Position numbers and translations under genes: made by a program. A stretch of DNA of 64,000 nt from JABJOE01 sp964344145. GTDB taxonomy: Bacteria; Patescibacteriota; Patescibacteriia; UBA9934. The notes below the pieces were generated by a model that was not told where the DNA came from, did not search any database, and saw only the letters and a list, made by a program, of their open reading frames with translations. Below, in pieces: positions 7,849 through 16,066 of the stretch. Position 1 is the stretch's first letter, and each line of letters starts with the position of its first letter. The stretch spans positions 13,643 to 77,642 of the forward strand of contig CAYFME010000004.1 of assembly GCA_964344145.1 (NCBI GenBank). Reading direction: 5' to 3'.

Positions 7849-8667
7849 TCAGGCGGAAGCCGACCAGGGCTCCGGGCGCGAGTGCGCCACGCCGGTGTCG
7901 CCGGCGGTGTGCGTCAGGCCGCTGGGAGCGGCGCTGGTGCTCTTGCCGAAGCGGCCCGGCGGGATGCCCAGGCTGGTGTGCAGGTGGCCGGGCACTTCGT
8001 CGCAGAAGTGGCGCCAGGTGGGGAAGTCGAGGTTCTCGACGCGGCCGCGGAAGCGAACCCAGTAGTCGGCGTTGATCTCGTCCTTGCCGTAGGCCTCCGT
8101 CGCACGCGCGATGACGCCGAGCATGCGATCCTGGTCGCCGTTGACGAAGGGCTCGCGCTGGTCGACCGGGACCAGCTGCCAGGCCTGCTCCGGGCTGTCG
8201 AAGCCGTTGGCCGTGGCGAGGCTGCTGAAGAGCGACCAGTCGCCCTTGGCCTCACCGAGCACCTTCTCGGCGAGCACGCTCTGGCACGCCGCCGCGATGT
8301 CGTCCTCGTCGAAGAAGCTGGTGCGCAGGCTGCTGGGCACGGCGACGATGAGGTCGCGCATGGTCGTGATCTGGCCCGTGTGGACGCGGTCGATGACGAT
8401 CCAGCGCATCGAGCGGTCGTCGCGGTTGGAGATCTGGGCTGCGACCATGAGCGTCACGATGTTCACGATCGGGACGTCGATGGTGCCGGCCAGGCCGGTG
8501 GAGACCGTGCGGCTGATCGCCGCGATGTACTCGTCTTCGAGGTCGCCGTCGGCGGCCGTCACGAGCGCTTCGAGCGCTTCTCGGGTGTCCGCGTCGGGGT
8601 CAGCTTCGGCGATGCGGTGATTGAGCAGCATCTTCCAGCGGGGAGTGCGAATGTCAGCGATGGTCAT
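7849..8667 (-). CDS. GC-rich cassette gene, unknown function
   Basis: 272 residues starting MTIADIRTPRWKMLLNHRI, preceded by GGAG about 9 nt upstream. The protein looks soluble and mostly helical, acidic, rich in Ala, Asp and Arg, with no signal peptide, membrane helix or recognisable motif. The last 35 residues are Ser/Thr/Pro/Ala-rich and probably disordered. Codon use is strongly G/C-ending, unlike trpS next door. It is a complete unit: promoter at 8728-8756, 60-nt leader, strong SD, gene, GC-rich hairpin and TGCATCTA. A palindrome over the -10 may be an operator. I do not recognise the family; acquisition by transfer is the simplest explanation of the composition. Confidence 0.75.
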   Translation of the reverse strand: MTIADIRTPRWKMLLNHRIAEADPDADTREALEALVTAADGDLEDEYIAAISRTVSTGLAGTIDVPIVNIVTLMVAAQISNRDDRSMRWIVIDRVHTGQITTMRDLIVAVPSSLRTSFFDEDDIAAACQSVLAEKVLGEAKGDWSLFSSLATANGFDSPEQAWQLVPVDQREPFVNGDQDRMLGVIARATEAYGKDEINADYWVRFRGRVENLDFPTWRHFCDEVPGHLHTSLGIPPGRFGKSTSAAPSGLTHTAGDTGVAHSRPEPWSASA

Positions 8668-8719
8668 CTTGGGCAGATCTCCTTTTCAGTCTGCGGTGGG
8701 GTGTCGAGCGTGTAGCAAG

Positions 8720-8756
8720 ACAGCGCGATGCTATCAAGCACCGCGCTGTCTGTCAA
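8720..8756 (-). promoter_or_regulatory. Promoter and possible operator of the 7849 cassette
   Basis: Minus strand TTGACA (8756-8751), 17 nt, TAGCAT (8733-8728). A 9-bp inverted repeat, GACAGCGCG and CGCGCTGTC, flanks the -10 symmetrically. It could be an operator, or the terminator stem of trpS, which ends at 8777. Confidence 0.65.
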
Positions 8757-8776
8757 GGCCTTGTTAACAGATTGTC

Positions 8777-9757
8777 CTAGAGGGCTACCCCGATCTTCTG
8801 TCGAACATCTTCGATTTTTACCTCCGCTACTTTCGCCGCCGCTGCGGTTCCGTTGGCAATAATGCGTTTTAGCTCGTCTTTATTGTCCATCAGGGTATCG
8901 ATTTCTTCTCGAATTGGACGCAGATGCTCCACCAGCCGCTCGGCAACATCGTCCTTGAGAGCCTTCATACCGTTGCCTTCGTAGCGCGCGGCAAGTTCGT
9001 CACCCGGTGCGTACTCAATCAAACTCAAGATCGTGAGTAAGTTGTGCAGCCCAGGGCGTTCGGCAGAAAAGGCCATACCAGCCTCGGAGTCGGTCACCGC
9101 AGATCGGACCTTCTTGGCGATGATGTCCGGATCATCGGTGAGCGAGATGTAGCTTTTAGCACTTGGCGCACTCTTGCTCATCTTCTTGTGCGGCTCGGTG
9201 AGCGACTTGAGGCGCGCGCCGTGCTTTCGGATCATGGGTTCTGGCACCACAAACGTCTCTCCGAAGTCGCGATTAAAACGCTCAGCAAGGTCGCGTGTGA
9301 GCTCAACGTGCTGTTTCTGGTCGTCACCAACGGGAACGCCTTCCGCATCGTAGAGCAAAATATCAGCGGCCATGAGCATAGGGTAGGTGAAGAGTCCTAC
9401 CGAGACTTTGTCTTCGCTACTGCCAGATTTGTCTTTGAACTGCGTCATGCGTTTTGCTTCGCCCATGCGCGCGACCGTCTGCATGATCCATCCGAGCTCA
9501 GTGTGCGCTGGGATATGTGATTGCTGAAAGAGCACCGTTTTTTTCGGATCAATGCCGGCGGCAATGTAGGCAGCGGCTGTGAAGAGGATGTTGTCGTGCA
9601 ACTGCTCAGGATGATGCTCGGCCGTGATGGCGTGATAGTCAGCGATCATCATGTACAGATCGTTCTCACGCTGAAGATCCATGGCCGGCCGCAGAGCGCC
9701 AAAGAGGTTACCGATGTGCAGGACGTTGGTTGGTTGGATTCCTGTAAGTACGCGCAT
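8777..9757 (-). CDS. trpS: Tryptophan--tRNA ligase
   Basis: Charges tRNA-Trp in the cytoplasm. 326 residues, the normal class Ic size. The class I ATP-binding signatures are present: HIGN near residue 16 (with the preceding GIQPTNVL) and KKMSKSAPSAKSYISL near 192. The family blocks GWIMQTVARMGEAKRMTQFKDK and VPVGDDQKQHVELTRDLAERFN are clear. TATACT at 9767-9772 lies 9 nt before the ATG, so translation is probably leaderless, and no SD is seen. It is followed by the GC-rich cassette at 7849-8667 and preceded by the RNase J terminator, so it is probably monocistronic. Confidence 0.97.
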   Translation of the reverse strand: MRVLTGIQPTNVLHIGNLFGALRPAMDLQRENDLYMMIADYHAITAEHHPEQLHDNILFTAAAYIAAGIDPKKTVLFQQSHIPAHTELGWIMQTVARMGEAKRMTQFKDKSGSSEDKVSVGLFTYPMLMAADILLYDAEGVPVGDDQKQHVELTRDLAERFNRDFGETFVVPEPMIRKHGARLKSLTEPHKKMSKSAPSAKSYISLTDDPDIIAKKVRSAVTDSEAGMAFSAERPGLHNLLTILSLIEYAPGDELAARYEGNGMKALKDDVAERLVEHLRPIREEIDTLMDNKDELKRIIANGTAAAAKVAEVKIEDVRQKIGVAL

Positions 9758-9766
9758 AGTGTTGAG

Positions 9767-9772
9767 AGTATA
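9767..9772 (-). promoter_or_regulatory. -10 box of trpS
   Basis: Minus-strand TATACT 9 nt before the trpS ATG; -35 not clear. Confidence 0.5.
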
Positions 9773-9773
9773 C

Positions 9774-9793
9774 CAAAACCCGCCTCGCGGCGG
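9774..9793 (-). terminator. RNase J terminator
   Basis: Minus strand CCCGCC-gcga-GGCGGG followed by TTTT, just upstream of the trpS -10. Confidence 0.75.
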
Positions 9794-9807
9794 GAATTGG
9801 CGCGAAC

Positions 9808-9842
9808 CACCCCTAGCCCCTCCTTGAAAAGGAGGGGGACCG
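9808..9842. repeat. C-rich REP-like hairpin
   Basis: CCCCTCC-ttgaaaa-GGAGGGG with C-rich flanks, between the RNase J stop and its terminator. It resembles the hairpins of the 77-nt element but is not a copy of it. Confidence 0.45.
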
Positions 9843-9851
9843 GAGTGTTTC

Positions 9852-11576
9852 TTAAACCTCCATCATGACAGGCAAAATCATCGGACGGCGCTCGGTTTTC
9901 TTGAAGATAAACTTCCCAAGCTCGTCACGAACCTTCTGCTTGATGTAATCGGGGTCTGCGGCGGATTTTGGATCACTGTCGACAATAGCCTTCTTTATTA
10001 CATTCACTGCCATGCCGATCAGTTTTCGGTTTTCTTTCATGTAGATGAAGCCGCGGCTTACGAGGTCTGGACGACCGATAAGCTTTCCTGTCTTTTTCTC
10101 AATCTGGAAGATCGCAACGATCATTCCGTCCTCAGCCATGGCGCGACGATCGCGCAGCACAACCTCGGAGACGTCTCCCACACCGAGTCCGTCAACAAAG
10201 ACGTAATCAGTAGGGACCTTCTCTTTAGTCATCTTGAGGACAGACTTTCCAGTCTTCTTGTCCTTCCACATGGCAATCACCTGACCGTTGTCAGCCACGA
10301 AGACATCTTTTTCTTTCCAGCCCATGGAGTAGGCAACCTCAGCATTCTCACGAAGAAGGAAGTGGTTTCCTTCAATCGGCATGTAATGCGTTGGCTTAAA
10401 GAGCGAAAGCATGAGCTTGATGTCTTCTTTTTTGGCGTGTCCACCAGCGTGCACGTCCATGATGTCCTTATGGATCACCTTGGCGCGCTTGCGGTAGAAC
10501 GTATCTTTCAAACGCTGCACCGAAGCTTCGTTACCCGGAATAACCGAGCTGGAGAACACAACGGTGTCAGTTGGTTTGATGCTGATGGATCGGTGGTCGT
10601 CGTTGGCAATACGCGAAAGCGCAGCACGCTTCTCACCCTGAGCTCCCGTACAAATGACCGTGATCTTCTCGTCAGGGTACTTGTTGACCTGATCAGTCGT
10701 GATCATCGTCTTGTCGCTCACATGGATGAATCCAAGTTCACGCGCAATCTCGACGTTTGTTTTCATCGAGTATCCGTCGAGAGCGACCTTGCGGCCGAGG
10801 CGCTCGGAGATCTCAATGATCTGCTTCACACGCGAAAGTAGCGATGCGAAGGTTCCAACGATCACACGTCCTTCCGCCTTGTCGATGATGTTGAAGATCT
10901 GCTCACCAATCACTTTTTCCGAGGTCTGGTGACCTGGAACGCAGGCGTTGGTAGAGTCTCCCATCAGCAGGTCAACACCAGCTTCACCAACACGAGCAAT
11001 CTTATGAAAGTCGGCTGGTTCGGTTCCCACGGGGTGGTAATCGAACTTCCAGTCACCTGTGTGACAGATCGTTCCCTCAGGGGTCTCGATCACAATACCG
11101 GCGGAGTCTGGGATGTTGTGGTTGATGTGGAAGAAGTGGACCTTGAAGGCTCCGAGCTTCAACTCGTCATCAATCTTAATCTGCTTTAGGTTAATCGCAG
11201 GCGTCTTAAAGTCTGTCTGACGCTTTTTGATAATTCCTGCCGCAATAGGGAGTGCATAGACCGGAGGGTTTCCGATGTTTGGCACCGTGTGTGGAATCGC
11301 ACCGATGTGGTCGTAGTGACCATGGGTGATAATCACACCGCGGACATTCTTTTCCTTGCCCTTGAGGTAGGACATGTTTGGAATGATGTAGTCCACGCCG
11401 GGCATATCTTCCTCTGGGAACTCAAGTCCCATGTCGATGATNNNNNNNNNNNNNNNNNNNNNNNNNNNNNNNNNNNNNNNNNNNNNNNNNNNNNNNNNNN
11501 NNNNNNNNNNNNNNNNNNNNNNNNNNNNNNNNNNNNNNNNNTTGCTATGCGTCGTCGTTCGACGTTTCTGAACCAT
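9852..11576 (-). CDS. rnj: Ribonuclease J, interrupted by an assembly gap
   Basis: Metallo-beta-lactamase/beta-CASP nuclease for 5'-3' RNA decay and maturation in the cytoplasm. The zinc-site motif THGHYDHIGAIPH is directly visible, as are GDSTNA, the beta-CASP part with SSSVIPGNE, and HAGGHAKKEDIKLMLSLFKP. The C-terminal RNase J domain is complete to the stop. The gap of 100 N falls in the N-terminal region, before IIDMGLEFPEEDMPGVDYI. About 33 hidden residues would hold the usual first beta strands, so the nominal gap length fits. The upstream piece MVQKRRTTTHS is a plausible basic start but its frame relation across the gap is unproven. No SD. Confidence 0.9.
   Translation of the reverse strand: MVQKRRTTTHSXXXXXXXXXXXXXXXXXXXXXXXXXXXXXXXXXXIIDMGLEFPEEDMPGVDYIIPNMSYLKGKEKNVRGVIITHGHYDHIGAIPHTVPNIGNPPVYALPIAAGIIKKRQTDFKTPAINLKQIKIDDELKLGAFKVHFFHINHNIPDSAGIVIETPEGTICHTGDWKFDYHPVGTEPADFHKIARVGEAGVDLLMGDSTNACVPGHQTSEKVIGEQIFNIIDKAEGRVIVGTFASLLSRVKQIIEISERLGRKVALDGYSMKTNVEIARELGFIHVSDKTMITTDQVNKYPDEKITVICTGAQGEKRAALSRIANDDHRSISIKPTDTVVFSSSVIPGNEASVQRLKDTFYRKRAKVIHKDIMDVHAGGHAKKEDIKLMLSLFKPTHYMPIEGNHFLLRENAEVAYSMGWKEKDVFVADNGQVIAMWKDKKTGKSVLKMTKEKVPTDYVFVDGLGVGDVSEVVLRDRRAMAEDGMIVAIFQIEKKTGKLIGRPDLVSRGFIYMKENRKLIGMAVNVIKKAIVDSDPKSAADPDYIKQKVRDELGKFIFKKTERRPMILPVMMEV
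11442..11541. other. Assembly gap (100 N)
   Basis: A run of exactly 100 N, probably a scaffold placeholder. It hides the N-terminal part of RNase J. Confidence 0.99.
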
Positions 11577-11753
11577 AAAGAAATGGTAAACGTTTATTCT
11601 GATGATTTAAATGAACTTAGCGTTCGAATCAGTTGGATACATTCCATCGAGTGAAATGCATCACAACTAATGCGTTTCCGAGCGATAACATTCAGCGATC
11701 CAGTAATCAATTCAAGTGTCGAATCCTAATGATCGTGGAAACGAGATTAGTAA

Positions 11754-11770
11754 CCGAGCTCAGCTCGGTG
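11754..11770 (-). terminator. Possible terminator of tRNA-Leu(CAG)
   Basis: ACCGAGCT-c-AGCTCGGT palindrome 16 nt downstream of the tRNA on the minus strand. No U-run. The rest of 11577-11753 shows nothing recognisable apart from a weak -10 (TACCAT) before the RNase J start. Confidence 0.4.
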
Positions 11771-11785
11771 TGCTGACCGCCGTCT

Positions 11786-11872
11786 TGGTGCCGAAGAGAG
11801 GACTCGAACCTCCACGGGCCGAAGCCCACTACGCCCTGAACGTAGCGCGTCTACCAGTTCCGCCACTTCGGC
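11786..11872 (-). tRNA. tRNA-Leu (anticodon CAG)
   Basis: 87 nt including encoded CCA. Acceptor GCCGAAG pairs with CTTCGGC, the loop between TACG-type stems reads TTCAGGG giving anticodon CAG, and there is a long variable arm as expected for tRNA-Leu. The T-arm is GGTTCGAGTCC. Confidence 0.95.
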
Positions 11873-12007
11873 GCAAAAACGGCAGTCATCACGGACATGA
11901 ATACACATGTCATGTTCCTTCGATTATACAAAGAACCGTCTCAAAAAAGGCTTATTCACTAGAGTTTTTCCTTAGAAAACGGAATTCACACGTCTATCGA
12001 AGGTCGT

Positions 12008-12036
12008 ACTGTAGCACGTTGAGCCTTTTTTGTCAA
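12008..12036 (-). promoter_or_regulatory. Promoter of tRNA-Leu(CAG)
   Basis: Minus strand TTGACA (12036-12031), 17 nt, TACAGT (12013-12008). It starts right at the stop codon of the substrate-binding protein gene. The 135 nt between it and the tRNA would be a 5' leader; nothing else is seen there. Confidence 0.7.
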
Positions 12037-14049
12037 CTACTCTCCCGCACGCAGAACCTTGCGCGTCTTGATATACCATTCGTTTACGCGCGAGAATCGG
12101 TCGGATGGATTGGAGATGATGGTCAGCTCCACACCCTGCAATTGCTCGGCGACGAAGTAGGTGTACTGGGGTTGGTACAGAAGAACCGCGGGCGTTGCTG
12201 CGAGGATGGATTCTTGAATTTGACCGTAAAGATCGGCTCGCTCTGTCTCATCCGTGCTAGTGCGTGCCTGCACGATCAGTTCATCAACGTCGCTATCTTC
12301 ATATCCTGAAAGGTTGAGCCCTGGATAGTCGCTTTGGGAAGAGTGCCAGAAGGCGTAGAGATCCGGATCAATACGGTAGAGCTCTCCTGAAAGCAGGATA
12401 TCATAGGAACGATTGCGCAGAGTGTCGTTATGTAGCGTGCTGCTGTCAACGGCGGTGATGTCGACATGTACGCCAACAACTTCCCATTGGGATTTGAGCA
12501 GTTCTGCCACGGTGACGAGCTCTGGGGTGTTAAGCGTGACGAGCTCGAGCGAGAGGGCGGTGCCGCTTTTCTCACGCACGGTTGATTCTACGACTTCCTC
12601 TTCTACGACCTCTTCCGCCACTTCTTCCTCTTCGGTCTCTTCAACCCCCTCATCCTCAGACGCTTCTTCCGTTTCCTCAACTTCTTCCTCGACGGTCTCG
12701 CCGTCTTCACCTTCCTCGGTCGTTTCTTCGCTTTCCTCTTCTACCTCTTCCTCTTCTTCAGGTTCCTGCGAAGGTAGCTTCCATCCAGCGCCAAGGAGAA
12801 GTTCCTCAGCGGCAGAAATATCAAACGACGTTGGTTCAAACTCACCCGCTCCAAGCATGCCAGGAACAAGGAATGAGCCAATCTGTGATGCATAGCCAAA
12901 GACGGCTTCATCAATGATGGTCTGCGTGTCGGTCGCGTGCGAGAGCGCCTCGCGAACGTCTTGGTCAGACAAAATGTCGCTATCAAGATTGAAGAAGGCT
13001 GCGGTGTATTGCGTCATTCCTGGTGTGACCAAGATGCCATCTACGTCCTCTTGCAGCTCGGCGACAAGGGCGGACGGGACGAATCCAACACCCTCCACAT
13101 TGTGGTTGCGCAGCGCATCAAGAGCGGCCTCGTTGCTTGGGTAGAACTTAAACGTCAGGGTTTCTAGATATCCAGCCTCACCGTGATAGTCTTCGTGGCG
13201 GACCAGGCTGTAGCTGATCACCGATCCCTTCGAGTCCTTCACAAGCTTTTCAAACTGATACGGACCAGAGCCGACCGGTTTGGTGTTGAGCTCTGTGAGC
13301 GTGGCATTCACTGCGGGGATTTCCTGCCAGATGTGGGATGGCAAAATACCAACGGTGAGATAGGCGAGGAATGGGGCGAATGGTTCGGAGAGCGTGAATC
13401 GAACCGTGCGTTCATCAATCTGTTCAACAACGGCATCGGCAAACTGACCCTCGAGTGGACTGCGGTAGTCCATGTTTTGAATGGCACTGATGGTAAAGAC
13501 GACATCGTCAGCTTGCACACGACCGCCATCGTGCCAACGCGCATCCTCACGCATGACAAACGTGTATTGCGTTCCGTCTTCCGAAATTTCGTAGGACTCG
13601 GCAAGGTCCGTTGTGAGACCATCTTGTGTATCAAAGGTCATCAGACCGCTGAAGATGAGCTGTGTGAGGTCGGCATCTACATCGCTCACGCCAGCGTAGA
13701 GCGGATTGATGAGCTGTGGCGCTCCAACAACGCCTTCCGTGTACTCGCCACCAACGGCTGGTACGGTTACGCGCTGGGCATTGATCAGATGTCGAACAAG
13801 AAAGAATCCCGCTACAACAATCAGGGCAACACCCACCGCTGCCAACACGCGTTCGCGCTTGGAAAGCAGCAGAGGGAGGTACTTCATCTGTTCTTTGCTT
13901 GGTAGCTTCTTTGTCTCGCGTGCGCTCATGACCTGCGCCATGGCAAGATTTGTATCTGCCCGCTTAGCGCGCGCGCCGCGGTTGCCAAACTGGCGCCATC
14001 GGCTGACGAGACGTTTTACAAGATGGTCGAGTTGTTGTCGTATGCTCAT
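12037..14049 (-). CDS. Membrane-anchored family 5 peptide-binding protein
   Basis: 670 residues, solute-binding protein of the OppA/DppA type, expected to capture peptides outside the membrane for an ABC importer not seen here. The basic N-terminus (residues 1-65) precedes one membrane helix (VLAAVGVALIVVAGFFLV); there is no lipobox Cys, so it is anchored by the helix. Family features: GGEYTEGVVGAPQLINPLYA, YEISEDGTQYTFVMREDARWHDG, VKPVGSGPYQF-like block, and SDYPGLNLSGYEDSDVDELI. Residues about 426-488 are an inserted, almost pure Glu/Val/Thr acidic stretch, unusual for the family. I chose the ATG at 14049 rather than 14067 because the latter lies in a palindrome. Confidence 0.88.
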   Translation of the reverse strand: MSIRQQLDHLVKRLVSRWRQFGNRGARAKRADTNLAMAQVMSARETKKLPSKEQMKYLPLLLSKRERVLAAVGVALIVVAGFFLVRHLINAQRVTVPAVGGEYTEGVVGAPQLINPLYAGVSDVDADLTQLIFSGLMTFDTQDGLTTDLAESYEISEDGTQYTFVMREDARWHDGGRVQADDVVFTISAIQNMDYRSPLEGQFADAVVEQIDERTVRFTLSEPFAPFLAYLTVGILPSHIWQEIPAVNATLTELNTKPVGSGPYQFEKLVKDSKGSVISYSLVRHEDYHGEAGYLETLTFKFYPSNEAALDALRNHNVEGVGFVPSALVAELQEDVDGILVTPGMTQYTAAFFNLDSDILSDQDVREALSHATDTQTIIDEAVFGYASQIGSFLVPGMLGAGEFEPTSFDISAAEELLLGAGWKLPSQEPEEEEEVEEESEETTEEGEDGETVEEEVEETEEASEDEGVEETEEEEVAEEVVEEEVVESTVREKSGTALSLELVTLNTPELVTVAELLKSQWEVVGVHVDITAVDSSTLHNDTLRNRSYDILLSGELYRIDPDLYAFWHSSQSDYPGLNLSGYEDSDVDELIVQARTSTDETERADLYGQIQESILAATPAVLLYQPQYTYFVAEQLQGVELTIISNPSDRFSRVNEWYIKTRKVLRAGE

Positions 14050-14056
14050 GACGGTA

Positions 14057-14086
14057 CGTAGGGGCACGGCATGCCGTGCCCCTACG
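14057..14086. repeat. 30-bp perfect palindrome
   Basis: Each arm is CGTAGGGGCACGGCA. Located between secG and the start of the substrate-binding protein gene. A close relative is at 51335-51362. Confidence 0.8.
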
Positions 14087-14093
14087 ATTCGTC

Positions 14094-14303
14094 TTAATTC
14101 AAAACGTTCACGAGCGCAACGCCCAGGAACAAAATCGCAAGAATAATCGTTGTGTGGTAGAGCTTCTTCTCAACACCACGCTTTGTGCGCTGCACGTCTC
14201 CACCTCCACCAAACACGGCACCAAGACCGGCGCTGCTGGACTGCATCAGGATAGCTCCTGTGAGCAGTAGGGCTAAAATCAATTGGATGATGTCAAATAC
14301 CAT
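14094..14303 (-). CDS. secG: Preprotein translocase subunit SecG
   Basis: 69-residue inner-membrane protein that assists SecYE in protein export. Two membrane helices (IIQLILALLLTGAILMQ and TIILAILFLGVALVNVL) flank the conserved loop SSSAGLGAVFGGGG, the family signature. Length is typical. A consensus promoter (14313-14341) places the transcription start about 2 nt before the ATG, so the mRNA is effectively leaderless, and no SD exists. The gene precedes the peptide-binding protein on the same strand, separated by the 30-bp palindrome. Confidence 0.95.
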   Translation of the reverse strand: MVFDIIQLILALLLTGAILMQSSSAGLGAVFGGGGDVQRTKRGVEKKLYHTTIILAILFLGVALVNVLN

Positions 14304-14312
14304 AGCGAGAAA

Positions 14313-14341
14313 ACTCTAGCAGTGAAGGGGGTTTATGTCAA
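14313..14341 (-). promoter_or_regulatory. secG promoter
   Basis: Minus strand TTGACA (14341-14336), 17 nt, TAGAGT (14318-14313); ATG 9 nt after the -10. Confidence 0.8.
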
Positions 14342-14373
14342 CGGTCTCTATGATCATGATATCATATTCTCAT

Positions 14374-15969
14374 ATGCGGAGGATGAGCGCGTTTTTTATC
14401 GCTATCATGACTGTGTCGATGCTCTTTGGCTCGGCGGGCGTTGTGTTTGCTGATGATGGATGTGAATGTTGGTGTAAGACTTCCGATGGTGCGCAGCAAG
14501 TTGAAGGGAAGGAGACGGTTGATTCGTCGACTGACTGTCGTACCGCGTGTGACGATTCTGGTTGGGGATATTCGATGTGCTCTACGACAGGCTCGTCGCC
14601 AGCGGATAACGATAAGTGCTGGTCGCAGTATGAGTGCGAAAATAACATGGCGGAGATTGATGGAGCCGAGGTTCCGTACGAGTGGGACACGACGCAAGCC
14701 AAGGAGTGTATCAACGGAGAGAGTTATTGTTATCGTCCAGCTGAAGCTGTTGAGTTGAGTGTTCTCATTGGCGAGACAACGGAAGTTGATAGCATCGGTG
14801 ACTACATTAACGTTGCGTACAACTTTTTGCTTCCCGCTGGCGCCATGCTTGCGGTGGTGATGCTGATGATCGCCGGGCTGCAGTACATGGTGGCGCGCGG
14901 AAATCCTGATCGTATCGGGAAGGCCAAGACTCGCATTCGCAATGCGGTCACCGGAATCATTCTCTTGCTACTTGCCGCAACGTTTGCCCAGTTCATGGAT
15001 CCAGCACTCACCAATCTTAACCGTCTCACGCCTCCGGCTATCCGTACGGTTGTGTTCATTGATCCAGATTCAACCTGCGAGGCGATGACCGCGGCTGGAT
15101 TGACGATCACCGCGGATGTTTCCGGGCAGGAGAATTGCGGCGATACGGGGACGATCGCCGACACGGGAGACGTTGAGGCAACCGTTCAAGTTGGGGACCC
15201 TTGTAAGTTCACTGGTTGTGAGGGGGATTTCTATACGTGTGTCGCAACAACGGTGAGTGATACAGGCTTTGACTGCTTGCGCTGCCGTGAAGTCTACTCA
15301 ACCATCACCGGCTCAGTGGGTGCCGACCCAGGGAGTTCGATGTGCGGACGATTGCTCGATACAGACAAACAGGATGAGTTGTTGGCGGAAGCGAGCAGTA
15401 CGGATACAGCTGAGAAACTGTATTGCATCTATTACGACGCCCCAGTGCTCGACAATAGCTTCAATGCTTGTACCGAGATTGTGTATCCAGACGGATCAGA
15501 CACGTTAGATTGCGCAGCGCTCAGACAAGATGCGCTCGCAGATGACAGTTACGGCTGTCGAGCGTATGATTTGGTGCAGTCAGCGTACGAGGCCGGGGAT
15601 GAGTCTTTGTTTGATGACGGGTATACAAACGAGATTGATGATCGTCTTGGAGCCGACGATGACTTTCCGCTGCTGACACAAATCTGTGAGTCGGATCCAT
15701 GTGGTTTGGGGCCGGACAACGGCGAGGGGTGTAGGGTGTTTACTAGTGCTACGGATATAGAAGAGATCTCAGACGAAGCGCTCGCCAACATGAGTATCAC
15801 CGACCAGGCCGCGCTGTCAGCTATCCTGGCCGGGGATACGATTGCCGACTGGCTTGGGGGCGCAGCGGTAGACACCTTTGCAAACTGTGCGAACAGCACC
15901 TCTGCCTATGGTTGGTACTACTGTAAGGACGTCTACGGAAATGAGGTTGACTGCAACCCAACGTGGTGA
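14374..15969 (+). CDS. VirB2/T4SS-pilin-like membrane protein with large Cys-rich region
   Basis: 531 residues from the ATG at 14374 (MRRMSAFFIAIMTVSMLFG, a signal peptide ending FA-D). After a Cys-rich segment (residues 28-120) come two adjacent membrane helices around the pattern MLAVVMLMIAGLQYMVARGN and AKTRIRNAVTGIILLLLAA, the layout of VirB2-like pilins of type IV secretion systems common in Patescibacteria. The C-terminal 300 residues are extracytoplasmic by prediction and hold over 20 Cys. A normal VirB2 is about 100 residues, so this is a pilin-like core with large extensions. A possible -10 (TATCAT, 14360-14365) suggests a leaderless start. Upstream in-frame Met codons (14335 on) are less likely. 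Partner genes are not in the window. Confidence 0.75.
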   Translation: MRRMSAFFIAIMTVSMLFGSAGVVFADDGCECWCKTSDGAQQVEGKETVDSSTDCRTACDDSGWGYSMCSTTGSSPADNDKCWSQYECENNMAEIDGAEVPYEWDTTQAKECINGESYCYRPAEAVELSVLIGETTEVDSIGDYINVAYNFLLPAGAMLAVVMLMIAGLQYMVARGNPDRIGKAKTRIRNAVTGIILLLLAATFAQFMDPALTNLNRLTPPAIRTVVFIDPDSTCEAMTAAGLTITADVSGQENCGDTGTIADTGDVEATVQVGDPCKFTGCEGDFYTCVATTVSDTGFDCLRCREVYSTITGSVGADPGSSMCGRLLDTDKQDELLAEASSTDTAEKLYCIYYDAPVLDNSFNACTEIVYPDGSDTLDCAALRQDALADDSYGCRAYDLVQSAYEAGDESLFDDGYTNEIDDRLGADDDFPLLTQICESDPCGLGPDNGEGCRVFTSATDIEEISDEALANMSITDQAALSAILAGDTIADWLGGAAVDTFANCANSTSAYGWYYCKDVYGNEVDCNPTW

Positions 15970-16004
15970 TTTGAACACTTTTTCGCGAACCTCACTTGGC
16001 ACTC

Positions 16005-16033
16005 TTGCCAGCTATCAAATAACCTGCTATGCT
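16005..16033 (+). promoter_or_regulatory. uvrA promoter
   Basis: TTGCCA (16005-16010), 17 nt, TATGCT (16028-16033). The leader to the GTG at 16067 is about 27 nt and has no SD. Confidence 0.7.
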
Positions 16034-16066
16034 GCCAAGCGCTTTAGTCTTTTGACCAAAACGTTT

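Noticed and set aside
9852..11576. RNase J pseudogene or frameshift
   Set aside because: The interruption is an assembly gap; the visible parts fit a full-length enzyme with about 33 hidden residues.
12582..12917. Plus-strand Ser/Leu/Pro-rich ORFs opposite the peptide-binding protein
   Set aside because: Antisense reading of the GAG/GAA-rich acidic stretch; no start signal or family.
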